A stretch of DNA of 64,000 nucleotides from Streptomyces sulfonofaciens (lineage in GTDB: Bacteria; Actinomycetota; Actinomycetes; Streptomycetales; Streptomycetaceae): the NCBI RefSeq assembly GCF_014656295.1, contig NZ_BNCD01000017.1, forward strand, positions 62,001 through 126,000, given 5' to 3'. Every line of letters begins with the position of its first letter. The first letter of the stretch is position 1. The notes below the pieces were generated by a model, which did not search any database, had not been told where the DNA came from, and saw nothing but the letters and a program-made list of their open reading frames with translations. Below are positions 41,262 through 49,886 of the stretch, piece by piece. Both the position numbers and the translations under genes were made by a program.

Positions 41262-42122
41262 CTACGTTCCCTCGCCGACATGGGCGATGAATTCCATTGA
41301 GTCCTCGGGGGAAAGGGCGTAGCCCTGAAGCGAGGTGAAGGCATCGGTATACGCCCGTAGGTCTTCTTTCCGTTCCAGATAGAGGCTACTCGTCAAATGG
41401 TCGAGAACGATGACATCGAGATCGGTAATGTTCGGAAATGACAGAACGACAAAGGGTCCGGTGATTCCGATGTGCTCGCCGGCGGCGAACGGCAGGACCT
41501 GGAGCCGCACGTGCGGGCGTTGGGCCGCATCCAGCAGGGCACGGAGCTGACGCCCCATCACCCCCGCTCCGCCGACCGAGCGGCGCAGCACGGCCTCGTC
41601 GAGCACGGCACTGAACTCGACCGGAGGATCGGCGCGCAGCACGTCCTGGCGTGCCAGGCGCACCTCCACCAGCGCGTCGATCCGGTCGTGCGGCGCGGGG
41701 CCGAGGGCGGCACGGGTGACGGCCCGCGCGTAGTCCGGCGTCTGGAGCAGCCCAGGCACCACCGATGTCTCCAGCGTCCGCACCCGGCTGGCCTGCGCCT
41801 CCAGGCTGATGAAGTCCCGGTAGGCGGGCGGCAGCAGGCCCCGGTAGGCGTGCCACCAGTCGTGCCGTCCGCCGTCGTGCTCCGAGCCCGCCAGCGCGGC
41901 GAGCAACTGGCGCTGCGCCGGGTCGCCGACACCGTAGGCGTCCAGCAGCAACTGCACGTCGGCGGGCCGCACTCCGCTGCGGCCCGTCTCGACGCGGCTC
42001 ACCTTCGACTGGTGCCAGCCGACGAGTGCAGCCGCCCCGCCGCTGGTGAGTCCGGCGCGCAGACGCAGCGCGCGCAGTTCGGCGCCGAGTCTTCGGCGGC
42101 GCACCGCGGGACCGTTGCGCAT
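41262..42122 (-). CDS. XRE-family regulator with DUF5753 domain
   Basis: 286 residues. The HTH_31 region is RLGAELRALRLRAGLTSGGA and ALVGWHQSKVSRVETGRSGV (about 9-50). The C-terminal DUF5753 domain (about 100-280) includes ISLEAQASRVRTLETSVVPG, LLQTPDYARAV, LRALLDAAQRPHVRLQVLPF and AGEHIGITGPFVVLSFPN. ATG 42122 follows GGAAAGGAG. WhiJ-like family: repressors working with DUF397 partners to tune development or antibiotic production. An 8-bp tandem repeat starts 14 bases upstream. Confidence 0.92.
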   Translation of the reverse strand: MRNGPAVRRRRLGAELRALRLRAGLTSGGAAALVGWHQSKVSRVETGRSGVRPADVQLLLDAYGVGDPAQRQLLAALAGSEHDGGRHDWWHAYRGLLPPAYRDFISLEAQASRVRTLETSVVPGLLQTPDYARAVTRAALGPAPHDRIDALVEVRLARQDVLRADPPVEFSAVLDEAVLRRSVGGAGVMGRQLRALLDAAQRPHVRLQVLPFAAGEHIGITGPFVVLSFPNITDLDVIVLDHLTSSLYLERKEDLRAYTDAFTSLQGYALSPEDSMEFIAHVGEGT

Positions 42123-42135
42123 GGTCGTCTCCTTT

Positions 42136-42178
42136 CCGGTGCTCCGGTGCTCCGGTGCTCCGGTGCTGTACCGGTGCT
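42136..42178 (+). repeat. 8-bp tandem repeat (4 exact copies plus one) upstream of the XRE gene
   Basis: CCGGTGCT repeats at 42136, 42144, 42152 and 42160 without interruption, then once more at 42171 after a 3-base spacer. It occupies the leader or core promoter of the XRE regulator gene, where copy-number slippage would alter spacing in 8-base steps. Confidence 0.8.
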
Positions 42179-42437
42179 CCGTTCTACCGGTTCCCGGCGC
42201 TCCGGCCGACCCGGCGGGTCGGCCGAACGGCAGGGGACGCGACGGCCTTTCTCCCGAATGCGGTCGACGGAAGCAGAGTTCACCGCATCGAGGGACAGAT
42301 ATATGCACTTACCGGTGGATCGCCCCCCGCGGCCGGTGGCCGAGTGGCAGTCTGGCGCCCAGCACCAGTCCGGGGCCGCCCTCGAACCATCCGCACGTGC
42401 CGGAGCCCGGCCCCGGCGGGAAAGGGACGACGTCGTC

Positions 42438-42884
42438 ATGGCAGACCATCAGGAAGCATCCGTCACCCTGCCGAGCGATCCCGCCTCGGTCTCCGCCGCT
42501 CGCACGTACGTCAGCAACCTCCTCACCCAGTGGGGCCTGCCGGGGGAGGCCCAGGCGGCGGACACCGCGCGGCTCATCGTCTCCGAACTCGCCACCAACG
42601 CCGTGCAGCACACCCTCGGGCAGTCGCCCACCTTCACCGTCCACGTATCGCTGGAGCGCGACGAGGAGATCCGCATCGGCGTCACCGACAGCCACCCGCG
42701 CCACCCCGAGCGCCTGCCCGGCCCCCTGCGGCAGGACAACGGCCGGGGCATGGTCATCATCCGCTGGCTGATCGCGGAGCACGGCGGCCGGCTCTTCGTC
42801 GACCCCACCCCCGAAGGCGGCAAGACGGTGTGGATCGTCCTGCCGTGGACGGTTCCGATGCGGGAGGGCCCGCTCAGTCCGTAG
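42438..42884 (+). CDS. ATP-binding protein (HATPase_c, RsbW/anti-sigma-like)
   Basis: 148 residues from ATG 42438. A GHKL ATPase of the serine-kinase anti-sigma type: N box RLIVSELATNAVQHTL, G1 IRIGVTDSHPRHP, G2 DNGRGMVIIRWLIAEHGG and closing GGKTVWIVLPW. It diverges from the XRE gene, completing the common XRE/DUF397/ATPase trio. An upstream in-frame ATG at 42303 would add 45 Pro/Arg-rich residues; neither has a perfect ribosome site. Function: probably protein phosphorylation of an anti-anti-sigma partner, or non-kinase signalling. Confidence 0.85.
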   Translation: MADHQEASVTLPSDPASVSAARTYVSNLLTQWGLPGEAQAADTARLIVSELATNAVQHTLGQSPTFTVHVSLERDEEIRIGVTDSHPRHPERLPGPLRQDNGRGMVIIRWLIAEHGGRLFVDPTPEGGKTVWIVLPWTVPMREGPLSP

Positions 42885-43410
42885 GTCCTCGGCTCCCGTC
42901 GCCCGTGGCCGGGGTCTGCACCGTGTCGGGTCCGGGCACGCGGCGCCGCGCCATCAGCGGCATGACGCCCCACAGCCCGGCGTGCAGCAGGAACACCGCC
43001 ACGCCCGCGCCGATGCCGGCCGGCCTGCCCAGCGCCACGTCCACCACCAGCAGGACGGACCCGGTCAGCGCGAGTGCCAGCGCGGCCATGCCGGCGATCG
43101 CGAAGCGCGAGGACGTGTCGACGATCTGCGGCTTGGCGTGCCGCCGGAACAACCCGCGATGCAGTGCCGCCGGTGCCATGAAGAGCACCGTGGCCAGCAC
43201 CGCGAGCAGCAGCGTCGCCACGTACATCCCGCGCTGCACGCTGTCCAGCGACGGGAAGCGCGGTGTGAAGGCCAGGGTGAGCAGGAACGCGAAGAGGATC
43301 TGCACCCCGGTCTGGGTGACCCGCAACTCCTGGAGCAGTTCGGCGAAGTTGCGGTCGGCCCGCTCCATCGGTGTCTCGTTGCGGATGGGCTCGGCAGGCG
43401 GCTCGTTCAT
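42874..43410 (-). CDS. DUF6328-type four-helix membrane protein
   Basis: 178 residues. The N-terminal cytoplasmic segment RADRNFAELLQELRVTQTGV precedes four hydrophobic helices (QILFAFLLTLAFTPRF, YVATLLLAVLATVLFMAPAA, FAIAGMAALALALTGSVLLV, IGAGVAVFLLHAGLWGVMPL). The pattern is that of the DUF6328 family. ATG 43410 is preferred (MNEPPAEPIRNETPMERADR). It overlaps the 3' end of the convergent ATPase gene by 11 bases. Function unknown. Confidence 0.82.
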   Translation of the reverse strand: MNEPPAEPIRNETPMERADRNFAELLQELRVTQTGVQILFAFLLTLAFTPRFPSLDSVQRGMYVATLLLAVLATVLFMAPAALHRGLFRRHAKPQIVDTSSRFAIAGMAALALALTGSVLLVVDVALGRPAGIGAGVAVFLLHAGLWGVMPLMARRRVPGPDTVQTPATGDGSRGPTD

Positions 43411-43462
43411 ATGAGCATGAGTAACCCACCCGGCGCGCCTCACGCCACTACCGGGCCCAAGG

Positions 43463-43783
43463 TCATGAGGAAGGCTTGTCGCCGTGTTGCGAGGGCACCG
43501 TGACCCGGGCGGCGCGCCGCTCGCCGTCCAGGACGCGCAGCGCTCGCGTGAGGGTCTCGGCGTGCAGCTCGCTCTCCCCGCGCTGGTGCATCAGCACCAG
43601 TGCGTCCCGGAGGGCGACCGCCTTCGACACCAGGGCCTGCGCGGCGCGCAGACCGCCGTAGGTGTCGCCGGCCCGGGCCGGATTGATCCGGCCCAGCAGG
43701 TCCACGACCTCCAGGTACCTGTCGACCAGCTCGCCCTCGGCCCGGGTGAGGGCGGGCAGCGGCGGAAGCTCGGGTGGCAGCAT
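43463..43783 (-). CDS. Small helical conserved hypothetical protein
   Basis: 106 residues, all-helical prediction: LTRAEGELVDRYLEVVDLLG, YGGLRAAQALVSKAVALRDA, LVLMHQRGESELHAETLTRA and LRVLDGERRA. No signal peptide or membrane segment. The gene starts eight bases after clpP on the same strand, so it is probably co-transcribed with it. I do not recognise the family; a Clp-associated or regulatory role is only suggested by position. Confidence 0.75.
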   Translation of the reverse strand: MLPPELPPLPALTRAEGELVDRYLEVVDLLGRINPARAGDTYGGLRAAQALVSKAVALRDALVLMHQRGESELHAETLTRALRVLDGERRAARVTVPSQHGDKPSS

Positions 43784-43791
43784 CGGGTTCC

Positions 43792-44436
43792 TCAGCTCGC
43801 GTCGAAGTACGAGTCCGACCCGCGGCGGGTGGGCACGACCCGGTCCACCAGGCCGTACTCGACCGCCTGCTGGGCGTCGAGAATCTTGTCGCGCTCGATG
43901 TCGGTGTTGATCTGCGCGACGCTCCTGCCGGTGTGCCGCGAGAGCATCTCCTCCAGCAGATCGCGGGTGCGCAGGATCTCGCTCGCCTGGATGGCCAGGT
44001 CGGACGCCTGGCCCTCGATGGGCTCGGCGAACTCCGGCTGGTGGATGAGGATGCGTGCGTCCGGCAGCGCGGACCGCTTTCCGTGTGTCCCGGAGGCCAG
44101 CAGCACCGCGGCCGCCGAGCCCGCCTGGCCGAGGCAGATCGTCTCCACCTCGCAGGTGACGAACTGCATGGTGTCGTAGATCGCGGTCATCGCGCTGAAC
44201 GAACCACCGGGCGAGTTGATGTACAGCGAGATGTCACGGTCCGGCGCAAGGTATTCGAGGTGCATGAACTGGGCCATCACATCGTTCGCCGAGGTGTCGT
44301 CGATCGGGGTGCCGAGGAAGACGATCCGCTCGTCGAGCAGCTTCGAGTACGGATCCAGCGTGCGCTGCCCCGTGCTGGTGCGCTCGGTGAACTCGGGCAG
44401 GACATAACGGCTGGTAGGACCGGTCGGACGGGTCAT
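43792..44436 (-). CDS. ATP-dependent Clp protease proteolytic subunit (ClpP paralogue)
   Basis: 214 residues of family S14. Catalytic Ser 107 (ICLGQAGSAAAVLLASG), His 132 (LPDARILIHQP) and an Asp at about 183 (NTDIERDKILDA) are present. The common GQAASMGA is changed to GQAGSAAA. The N-terminus carries SRYVLPEFTERTSTGQRTLD, typical of the ClpP3/ClpP4/ClpP5-like paralogues of Streptomyces. This is a single gene, not the clpP1P2 pair and without clpX. It may be an accessory ClpP assembling with other paralogues under stress. Confidence 0.92.
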   Translation of the reverse strand: MTRPTGPTSRYVLPEFTERTSTGQRTLDPYSKLLDERIVFLGTPIDDTSANDVMAQFMHLEYLAPDRDISLYINSPGGSFSAMTAIYDTMQFVTCEVETICLGQAGSAAAVLLASGTHGKRSALPDARILIHQPEFAEPIEGQASDLAIQASEILRTRDLLEEMLSRHTGRSVAQINTDIERDKILDAQQAVEYGLVDRVVPTRRGSDSYFDAS

Positions 44437-44522
44437 GGCAGCGCCTCCTCGAAACGGTCTCCGGGTCTCTGCACGCCCCTGTAAGAAATGTACAGGATGT
44501 ACGTGCCGTTATGATGGGGAGC

Positions 44523-44801
44523 ATGGCCTACGAGATTCCGGTGACGCAAGCGCGGGCAGAGCTCGCCGATCTGATCAACCGCGTCGTGTACGGGGGCGAA
44601 CGGGTGGTCGTCACCCGTCACGGCAAGCCTCTTGTCGCCCTGGTCTCGGCGGCTGACCTGCGACGACTCGAAGAGGAACGGGACATGGCCGACGAGCAGG
44701 TGATCAGCTCCGTGTCGGCGATCGGTACGGCGCCCTCCGCTGCCGGCGAACCGCAGCGCTTCGGCATCGCCGCGGAGCACCGCGGCCCCGACGCCCGCTG
44801 A
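44523..44801 (+). CDS. Phd/YefM-type antitoxin without an adjacent toxin
   Basis: About 92 residues from ATG 44523 (in-frame ATGs also at 44511 and 44514). MAYEIPVTQARAELADLINR, VVYGGERVVVTRHGKPLVAL and VSAADLRRLEE make the classic Phd DNA-binding domain. The C-terminal tail ISSVSAIGTAPSAAGEP is disordered. No RelE/YoeB/Doc-like gene follows. Upstream, ATGTAC repeats (44488-44493 and 44497-44502) may be its operator. It is either a solitary regulator or an antitoxin orphan. Divergent from clpP, it could be controlling that gene. Confidence 0.85.
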   Translation: MAYEIPVTQARAELADLINRVVYGGERVVVTRHGKPLVALVSAADLRRLEEERDMADEQVISSVSAIGTAPSAAGEPQRFGIAAEHRGPDAR

Positions 44802-45120
44802 GGCCGCGCCCGGCGTCGTCGCGCACCGACGCCCCGGCCTCGTCGCACCCCGGCCTCGTCGTGCGCTGATGCCCCGGCCTCGTCGTGCGCTCGTGCACCG
44901 GCGCGGCTGTCCCGTGTCGCCCGTGTCCGTACGGGTTCTGTGTCGCGGGTGCCCCGCGGGGCGGTCGTGCGCCCGGCCGTGCCCGCCCGGCTCCGCTCCG
45001 CTGCTGGGCCGGTCGGAGCCCTGGGAAAGCCATGGGCCGGTTCCGCACCGCCGCTCGCGCGAACCGTGCGCTGCGTCGTGTCCGCCTGGTCACCCGACGC
45101 TGTGTACGAACAAAGAAGCG
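44802..45120. repeat. Gene-free region with degenerate tandem repeats
   Basis: After the antitoxin the sequence contains three near-copies of CCCCGGCCTCGTCG(TGCGCT) between about 44831 and 44893, followed by composition-biased DNA. The translations look like Arg/Pro-rich shadows; no gene accepted. Confidence 0.5.
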
Positions 45121-45130
45121 GTATGGCGAT

Positions 45131-45146
45131 AACTTTGCACAAAGTT
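45131..45146. promoter_or_regulatory. Perfect 16-bp palindrome AACTTTGCACAAAGTT
   Basis: 7+2+7 inverted repeat in a small AT-rich island, 15 bases before an ATG (45161) that opens the interrupted reading frame described next. Form and position suggest a repressor operator overlapping a promoter. Confidence 0.55.
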
Positions 45147-45160
45147 AGACGATCTAGGGG

Positions 45161-45420
45161 ATGACGAGGGTCCTGGGGTCGTTTTTTCGGTCGCGCATTG
45201 GCCGCTGTTCGTCCCCTTCGCCGACGCCGCCGGGACCCGCGCCCCGCAGGGCCATCTCGACGCCCTGCTCGCGGTGCTGCAGAGCCACGGGTACGGCGCC
45301 TGGGTGTGGGACAGACACGTCAGCGACCACCTGGCCGTGGTCGACGTCTTCGTGCCCGTCATGGAGCGCTTCATGGTCGTCACCGACGGCCGGGTCGTCC
45401 TCCCAGGGCCGCGCGGCCTC
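45161..45420 (+). pseudogene. Interrupted small gene (apparent frameshift at a T6 run)
   Basis: ATG 45161 starts MTRVLGSFF and then meets TTTTTT (45182-45187). Shifting by one base joins it to a convincingly protein-like frame: VAHWPLFVPFADAAGTRAPQ, GHLDALLAVLQSHGYGAWVW, DRHVSDHLAVVDVFVPVMER, FMVVTDGRVVLPGPRGLA. Without the shift the first frame turns into Arg/Pro-rich nonsense. The C-terminal continuation past 45420 is not protein-like and runs antisense into the epimerase gene. Options are a real frameshift mutation, a sequencing error in a homopolymer or -1 slippage. Family not recognised. Confidence 0.4.
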
Positions 45421-45523
45421 GCCGCACGGGAGGGGGCGGCGAGGGCAGGGGCTGAGGACGCCCGGGGCGGGACCCCCGTCCTGGGCCCCGCCTCCGCGGT
45501 CGGGCCGGGCGTGAGAGCCCGGG

Positions 45524-46558
45524 TCACCCGCGCTCCCCGGCGAGCCAGGCGTCCTCCGCCGTGTAGTCGAAGAGACCGGTCCTTTCGTACGTGCGGGCCA
45601 GCGCGGGGAAGGCGGTGCGCCAGTCGCGGTCGCGCAGTTGTGCGGTGAGCCAGCGCACCGTCTCCGGCAGGGAGTCGCGGTAGGTCGTCACGGGGCGGTA
45701 GCCGAGTGTGCGCTCGGCCGCGGCCATGTCGTAGACGACGGGGTGCGCGGCGGACCACGGGGTGCTGCCGAGGCCCGGCGGCGCCCCGGCGGGCATCGGC
45801 AGGGTCTCGGTCTCCACGCCCATCACGGCGTCGATGGCCTCACCGATCTCGCGGACGGTGGGCGCGTCGGGATCGCCCGCGTTCAGCACCCGGGAGCCCG
45901 GGCGTGCCGCCGCGAGCCGGATCAGTTCGGCGAGCGTGTGCACGCTCACCGGATGGAAGCGGCTCTCCCCGTGCGCGAGCACGCGCACCCGCCTGCCGTC
46001 CAGGTTCCGTTTGACGAAGTACAGCTCGCGCGGTGTCCGGCAGTACGGGCCGTGGATCGCGCCCGCCCGCAGCAGGGTCGTGGGCAGGCAGTCGCCCGCC
46101 GCGAGCAGTTCCCGCTCCAGAGCCACCTTGCGGGTGCCGTAGCTCGACCCGCCGGCGGCGACCGTCGGCTGGGTCTCCGGGATCGGCACCGGAAAGCGGG
46201 GGAAGCCGTCCGGCTCCTCCTGGGTGTCGAAACTGCGGCCGCGGTCGTCGGCGTACACCGCCCCGCTGGAGATGACCACCGCGGAACCCACCCGGTCGGC
46301 GAGGGAGAGCAGTTGGCGCGCCTCGGCGGGCCCGTAGGCGGCCATGTCGACCAGGACGTCGCAACCCCCGTCGAGCACGGCCGCCAACGCCGCGTCGTCG
46401 GTCCGGTCGAGGCCCACCACGCGTACCTCGCGCGGCCAGCGGTCGTCCCGGCCGCCGCCGCGCGAGGCCGCCGTCACCGTCCAGCCGTCCTCCGCGAGCG
46501 CCCGCACCGCGGCACGCCCCGTCTGACCCGTCGCCCCGATGACCACCGCGTGTCCCAT
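45524..46558 (-). CDS. NAD-dependent epimerase/dehydratase-like protein (extended SDR)
   Basis: 344 residues. The Rossmann motif VVIGATGQTGRAAVRALAED is at the N-terminus (GxxGxxG). The active-site Tyr-Lys is in SSYGTRKVALERELLAAG, with an upstream Ser in VVISSGAVYADD. The substrate loop LLRAGAIHGPYCRTPRELYF and FHPVSVHTLAELIRLAAARP follow. LNAGDPDAPTVREIGEAIDA and LGYRPVTTYRDSLPETVRWL are typical of extended SDR sugar-nucleotide epimerase-like enzymes. Substrate unknown; monocistronic. Confidence 0.9.
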   Translation of the reverse strand: MGHAVVIGATGQTGRAAVRALAEDGWTVTAASRGGGRDDRWPREVRVVGLDRTDDAALAAVLDGGCDVLVDMAAYGPAEARQLLSLADRVGSAVVISSGAVYADDRGRSFDTQEEPDGFPRFPVPIPETQPTVAAGGSSYGTRKVALERELLAAGDCLPTTLLRAGAIHGPYCRTPRELYFVKRNLDGRRVRVLAHGESRFHPVSVHTLAELIRLAAARPGSRVLNAGDPDAPTVREIGEAIDAVMGVETETLPMPAGAPPGLGSTPWSAAHPVVYDMAAAERTLGYRPVTTYRDSLPETVRWLTAQLRDRDWRTAFPALARTYERTGLFDYTAEDAWLAGERG

Positions 46559-46682
46559 GGCCGGACGGTATGCGCGGGCCCGGCCGGACGGCCAGCACCT
46601 TTCGCCAGCCGCAGATTCACCCCGCGGATTCCGTCCCGGGGGATGACGGGACCGGCGCGGGCCGGTACGGACCGGGCGGCGG

Positions 46683-47423
46683 TCAACTCAGGGGCAGCCG
46701 AGGGAACTTCCTCCCCCGCTCGGCGCCGTCCGCCTCACCCTGCTCGGCTGCCTGCTCCGCCTTGACCGCGGCAGCGTACTTGTCCACGTACTCCTGGCCG
46801 GACAGTTCCAGGATGGCGTACATGATCTCGTCCGTGACCGCACGCAGGATGGTCTTCTCGTCCTCCATGCCGTAGAAGCGGGAGAAGTCCAGCGGGGCCC
46901 CGAACCTGATCTTCACGGGGCGCAGGCTCGGCAGCACCTGGCCGGGCGGCTGGGCCTCGAACGTGCCGATCATCGCGCACGGCACGACCGGGACCCGTGC
47001 CTTGAGGGCCATGGCGGCGACACCGACCTTGCCCTTGTAGAGCCGTCCGTCGTGCGAGCGGGTGCCCTCGGGATAGATGCCCAGCAACTCGCCCTTGCCC
47101 AGTACGCCCAGGCCCTCGCGGATGGCGGCCTGGCCGGCCTCCTTGCCGGACCGGTCGACCGGGATCTGGCCCACGCTGTGGAAGAAGGCGGCGGTGAGCC
47201 GGCCCTTGATGCCGCCGCCGGTGAAGTACTCGGCCTTGGCGAGGAAGGTGATGCGGCGCTTCAGGATCGACGGCATCAGGAAATGGTCGGAGAACGACAG
47301 ATGGTTTCCGGCGATGATCGCGGCGCCGGACGCCGGCACATGGTCGAGACCCTCGATCGAGGGCCGGAACAACAAGCGCAGCAGTGGGCCCAGGAATACG
47401 TATTTGAGCACGTGGTAGAACAC
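46683..47423 (-). CDS. 1-acyl-sn-glycerol-3-phosphate acyltransferase (PlsC family)
   Basis: 246 residues. The acyltransferase catalytic motif is NHLSFSDHFLMP (HxxxxD), with a second block IPVDRSGKEAGQAAIREG and third GIYPEGTRSHDGRLYKGKVG (glycerol-phosphate binding). VPCAMIGTFEAQPPGQ follows. It acylates lysophosphatidate at the membrane; an N-terminal amphipathic/hydrophobic stretch (YHVLKYVFLGPLLRLLFRP) anchors it. The start GTG 47423 follows GGGAG at seven bases and matches family N-termini; in-frame codons further upstream are less likely. The C-terminal ~25 residues are Glu/Ala-rich. Confidence 0.9.
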   Translation of the reverse strand: MFYHVLKYVFLGPLLRLLFRPSIEGLDHVPASGAAIIAGNHLSFSDHFLMPSILKRRITFLAKAEYFTGGGIKGRLTAAFFHSVGQIPVDRSGKEAGQAAIREGLGVLGKGELLGIYPEGTRSHDGRLYKGKVGVAAMALKARVPVVPCAMIGTFEAQPPGQVLPSLRPVKIRFGAPLDFSRFYGMEDEKTILRAVTDEIMYAILELSGQEYVDKYAAAVKAEQAAEQGEADGAERGRKFPRLPLS

Positions 47424-48264
47424 GGGTGGCTCCCTAACGAATCGGCTCAGGGCTGCGTACTGCGGTTCGTTCTGCCAGGTCACAGCGTGTTTAGGAGTGA
47501 TCAGTGTAGGTCCAGGCATCGTCGTCTGTAACCACTTCTGATCGGAGTCGTACGGACTCGTGACAGAGGTGCCTGCACCGCCCCGCTCCCGGCGGCTCTC
47601 GGGTCCCACCCGTGCTGGTCAGGGGCTCGCGAAGGCTCGCCGCCACGGGGGCATGGGGGCCCGAGCCCGGGCACGGGACGCAAGGGGGGTTCGAAGTCGC
47701 GCCTTTCCACCCCGTCCCTGACGGCCCGTGGCGGGGCCGGAGGTGGCACGGGGGGCGGTGTGGCCCAGGGGGTGGCACATCGCGGAAGGAGGTTGCTGCC
47801 GGGGGCGGCGGGGCGGGGCGGCCGACGGTGTGCGGCAGTTTCCCGTGCGGTGTGCCGTGCAATCCGTATGCCTTGGTGGGTGATTGCGTTGGCGATTATC
47901 CGGGAACTGCTCAGAATTTGTACTATTAGTTATCGGTGGTCGTAGGGCAAGGCTTCCCCATGTGGTGACACCAGGCTGCTGGCCGAAATCACATGGGGTG
48001 CGCGGCGCAGCGACCCGATGACTGAGCGGCAGGGTCGCGAGCGACTTCCGCGGCATACCGTGCAAGGTCCTGGAATCCCGCTCCGAAGTCAAGCGCAGAA
48101 CCGGCCTCCGCCCTGTTGGGATGCCTTAAGGACGGTCTTGACGGTCTGTTTTCCCGTCCCGTAGCGTTTTGCAAAGACAGCCGTCCTCACGGCCGGCGCG
48201 ACGAAGGCGAGGGTGTGCCCCCGAGTAATTCCGGGGTGAATTCTCTGTGCAGGGGGATGAGACA
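47424..48264. other. Long intergenic region with an AT-rich island
   Basis: About 840 bases without a gene. The left half is GC-rich low-complexity DNA. From 47870 to 48000 it is distinctly AT-richer (TTGTACTATTAGTTATCGG) and holds an inverted repeat: CCCCATGTG (47956-47964) and CACATGGGG (47990-47998). This region is likely to hold promoters and operators for the LmbU-family gene to the right, whose leader would then be long. Confidence 0.5.
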
Positions 48265-48930
48265 TTGAACAGGACACGTGCGGACACGGCTGTCCCCCGG
48301 GCCGCGGCCCGTGGAGCACCGCCACCGCGCCCAGGTGGGCCGCGGCAGTCCCGCATCGACGCCGACCAGTTGCTGATGACCAAGGTCGGACTGCGGTTTC
48401 CGACCGAGCTGAGTTTCGCGGAATGGGAGCGCGCCGGCCATCATCTCTCCCGCATCGTGGATTCCTCGTCGTGGTGCCTCGGCGATTGGCTCATGTACGG
48501 CAAGGAGCATTACGCCGACCGATATCAGCGGGCCATCCGCGCGGCCGGACTCCAGTACCAGACCTTGCGGAACTACGCATGGGTCTCCCGCCAGTTCCCG
48601 CTGAACCGCAGGCGCGCCCGCCTGAGCTTCCAGCACCACGCGGAAGTGGCGTCGCTTTCCACGGAGAAGCAGGACATGCTCCTCGACCAGGCGGAGCGGT
48701 TGAGGTGGACCACCAAGCAACTCCGCAGCCACATCCAGGACGCGCGGTCCCAGGCGAACGGTGGTGCGCGGGAGGAGTTCGCGCTGATTCCGCGGATCCA
48801 GGTGCCGAGCAGCCGCCTCGTGTCCTGGCGCAGGGCGGCGCACCAGACCGGCATCGAATTCGACCGATGGGTGCTGACGGCACTCGACCGCGCCGCCGAA
48901 CAGGCGCTCGGAGAGCCGGCGGACGACTGA
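48265..48930 (+). CDS. LmbU-family transcriptional regulator
   Basis: About 221 residues. The conserved LmbU core is VGLRFPTELSFAEWERAGHH, SSSWCLGDWLMYGKEHYADR, YQRAIRAAGLQYQTLRNYAW and VSRQFPLNRRRARLSFQHHA, then EVASLSTEKQDMLLDQAERL and RWTTKQLRSHI. This family includes LmbU and NovE, cluster-situated activators of lincomycin and novobiocin synthesis. I chose TTG 48265, seven bases after GGGGGA; an in-frame GTG at 48247 would add six residues. No biosynthetic genes adjoin it in the window, so it may be orphaned or act elsewhere. Confidence 0.9.
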   Translation: MNRTRADTAVPRAAARGAPPPRPGGPRQSRIDADQLLMTKVGLRFPTELSFAEWERAGHHLSRIVDSSSWCLGDWLMYGKEHYADRYQRAIRAAGLQYQTLRNYAWVSRQFPLNRRRARLSFQHHAEVASLSTEKQDMLLDQAERLRWTTKQLRSHIQDARSQANGGAREEFALIPRIQVPSSRLVSWRRAAHQTGIEFDRWVLTALDRAAEQALGEPADD

Positions 48931-49886
48931 GCGCCGGGGCCCCGTCCTGGCGGGGTCCCGGCACCGGCGGTCCGTCCTGCCCGGGTGTGCCCGTGCTCCG
49001 GGGCCAGGGGCATGGGCGCGCCCGGGTCCCGCCGTTCACCCGCCACCGCCCGGCCTCTGACCCGCGTGCACTCCGGCGCTACGGCTCACCACCGGCGCCC
49101 CCGCACCGTGACCGACGCGCCCGCAGCAGCCATGGGCCGCCTGCGCGCCCGCGTGCACAACCGATGGGCCCTCGCACATGGGCCCGCTGCCGTCCGGCCG
49201 CATCCCGCGCAGCGCCTCGGCCCCGAGCCCGCGGGGGGCGCCGGCACGGAGATCGCCATCGCCTGCGGAACGCGCGGCACCCATGGAACGCGCGGCACCC
49301 GCGGCATGTGCGGCACCCGCGGCGCCTGTGGCACCGATGCCGCCTTCGAACACCCGTGTGTACGAGGAGCGCGGTTCGCTGCACGCACCGGCTCCGCCGA
49401 CTCCGCCGGGCACACGGACACGGCCTCGTCGCCTGCGCGGCGGCAGCCGGCGAGAGGGCCGCTGTCGTGCCGAACACGGCTCCGTCACCGCGCCGTCCTG
49501 GCCGGACGCCACCCCCCGGCCTACCGGAGTCCTTCCGTCCGCCCGGCGGATCGGATGCCTCGTCGCGCCACTTGGCCCCGGGGTCGTCGGCCCCTGCGGG
49601 GGCCGCCCGGCACCTTCCCCGGGGAACGCGGTCGGCACGGCCCGCGCACACCCCGCGCGGTAGGCCCCTGCGGATACGGGGGAGACGCCTGCCTGCCGGT
49701 CCCGCGGCGGACGACGGCGGAGCAGGGGCGGCCGTCAGGGCACCGCCGCCCGCCGGCCGGAGGTCCGGGGAGCGGTCACCGGCGTGCCCGCCCCCCGCGT
49801 CACCTCCTCCCCCTGGGGGCCGGGACCCCCGGCGACGGGCGGGAAGGGCGCCGTCGCCCCTGCCGGGACCGTCATCTGACGTGGCG
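48931..49886. other. 956-base gene-free stretch
   Basis: Between the convergent LmbU-family and winged-helix genes. Open frames exist on all strands but translate to Arg/Pro/Gly-rich sequence without any motif. Around 49268-49335 the DNA consists of CGCGGCACC(C/T) near-repeats. Possibly the eroded remains of deleted genes; nothing identifiable. Confidence 0.5.
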
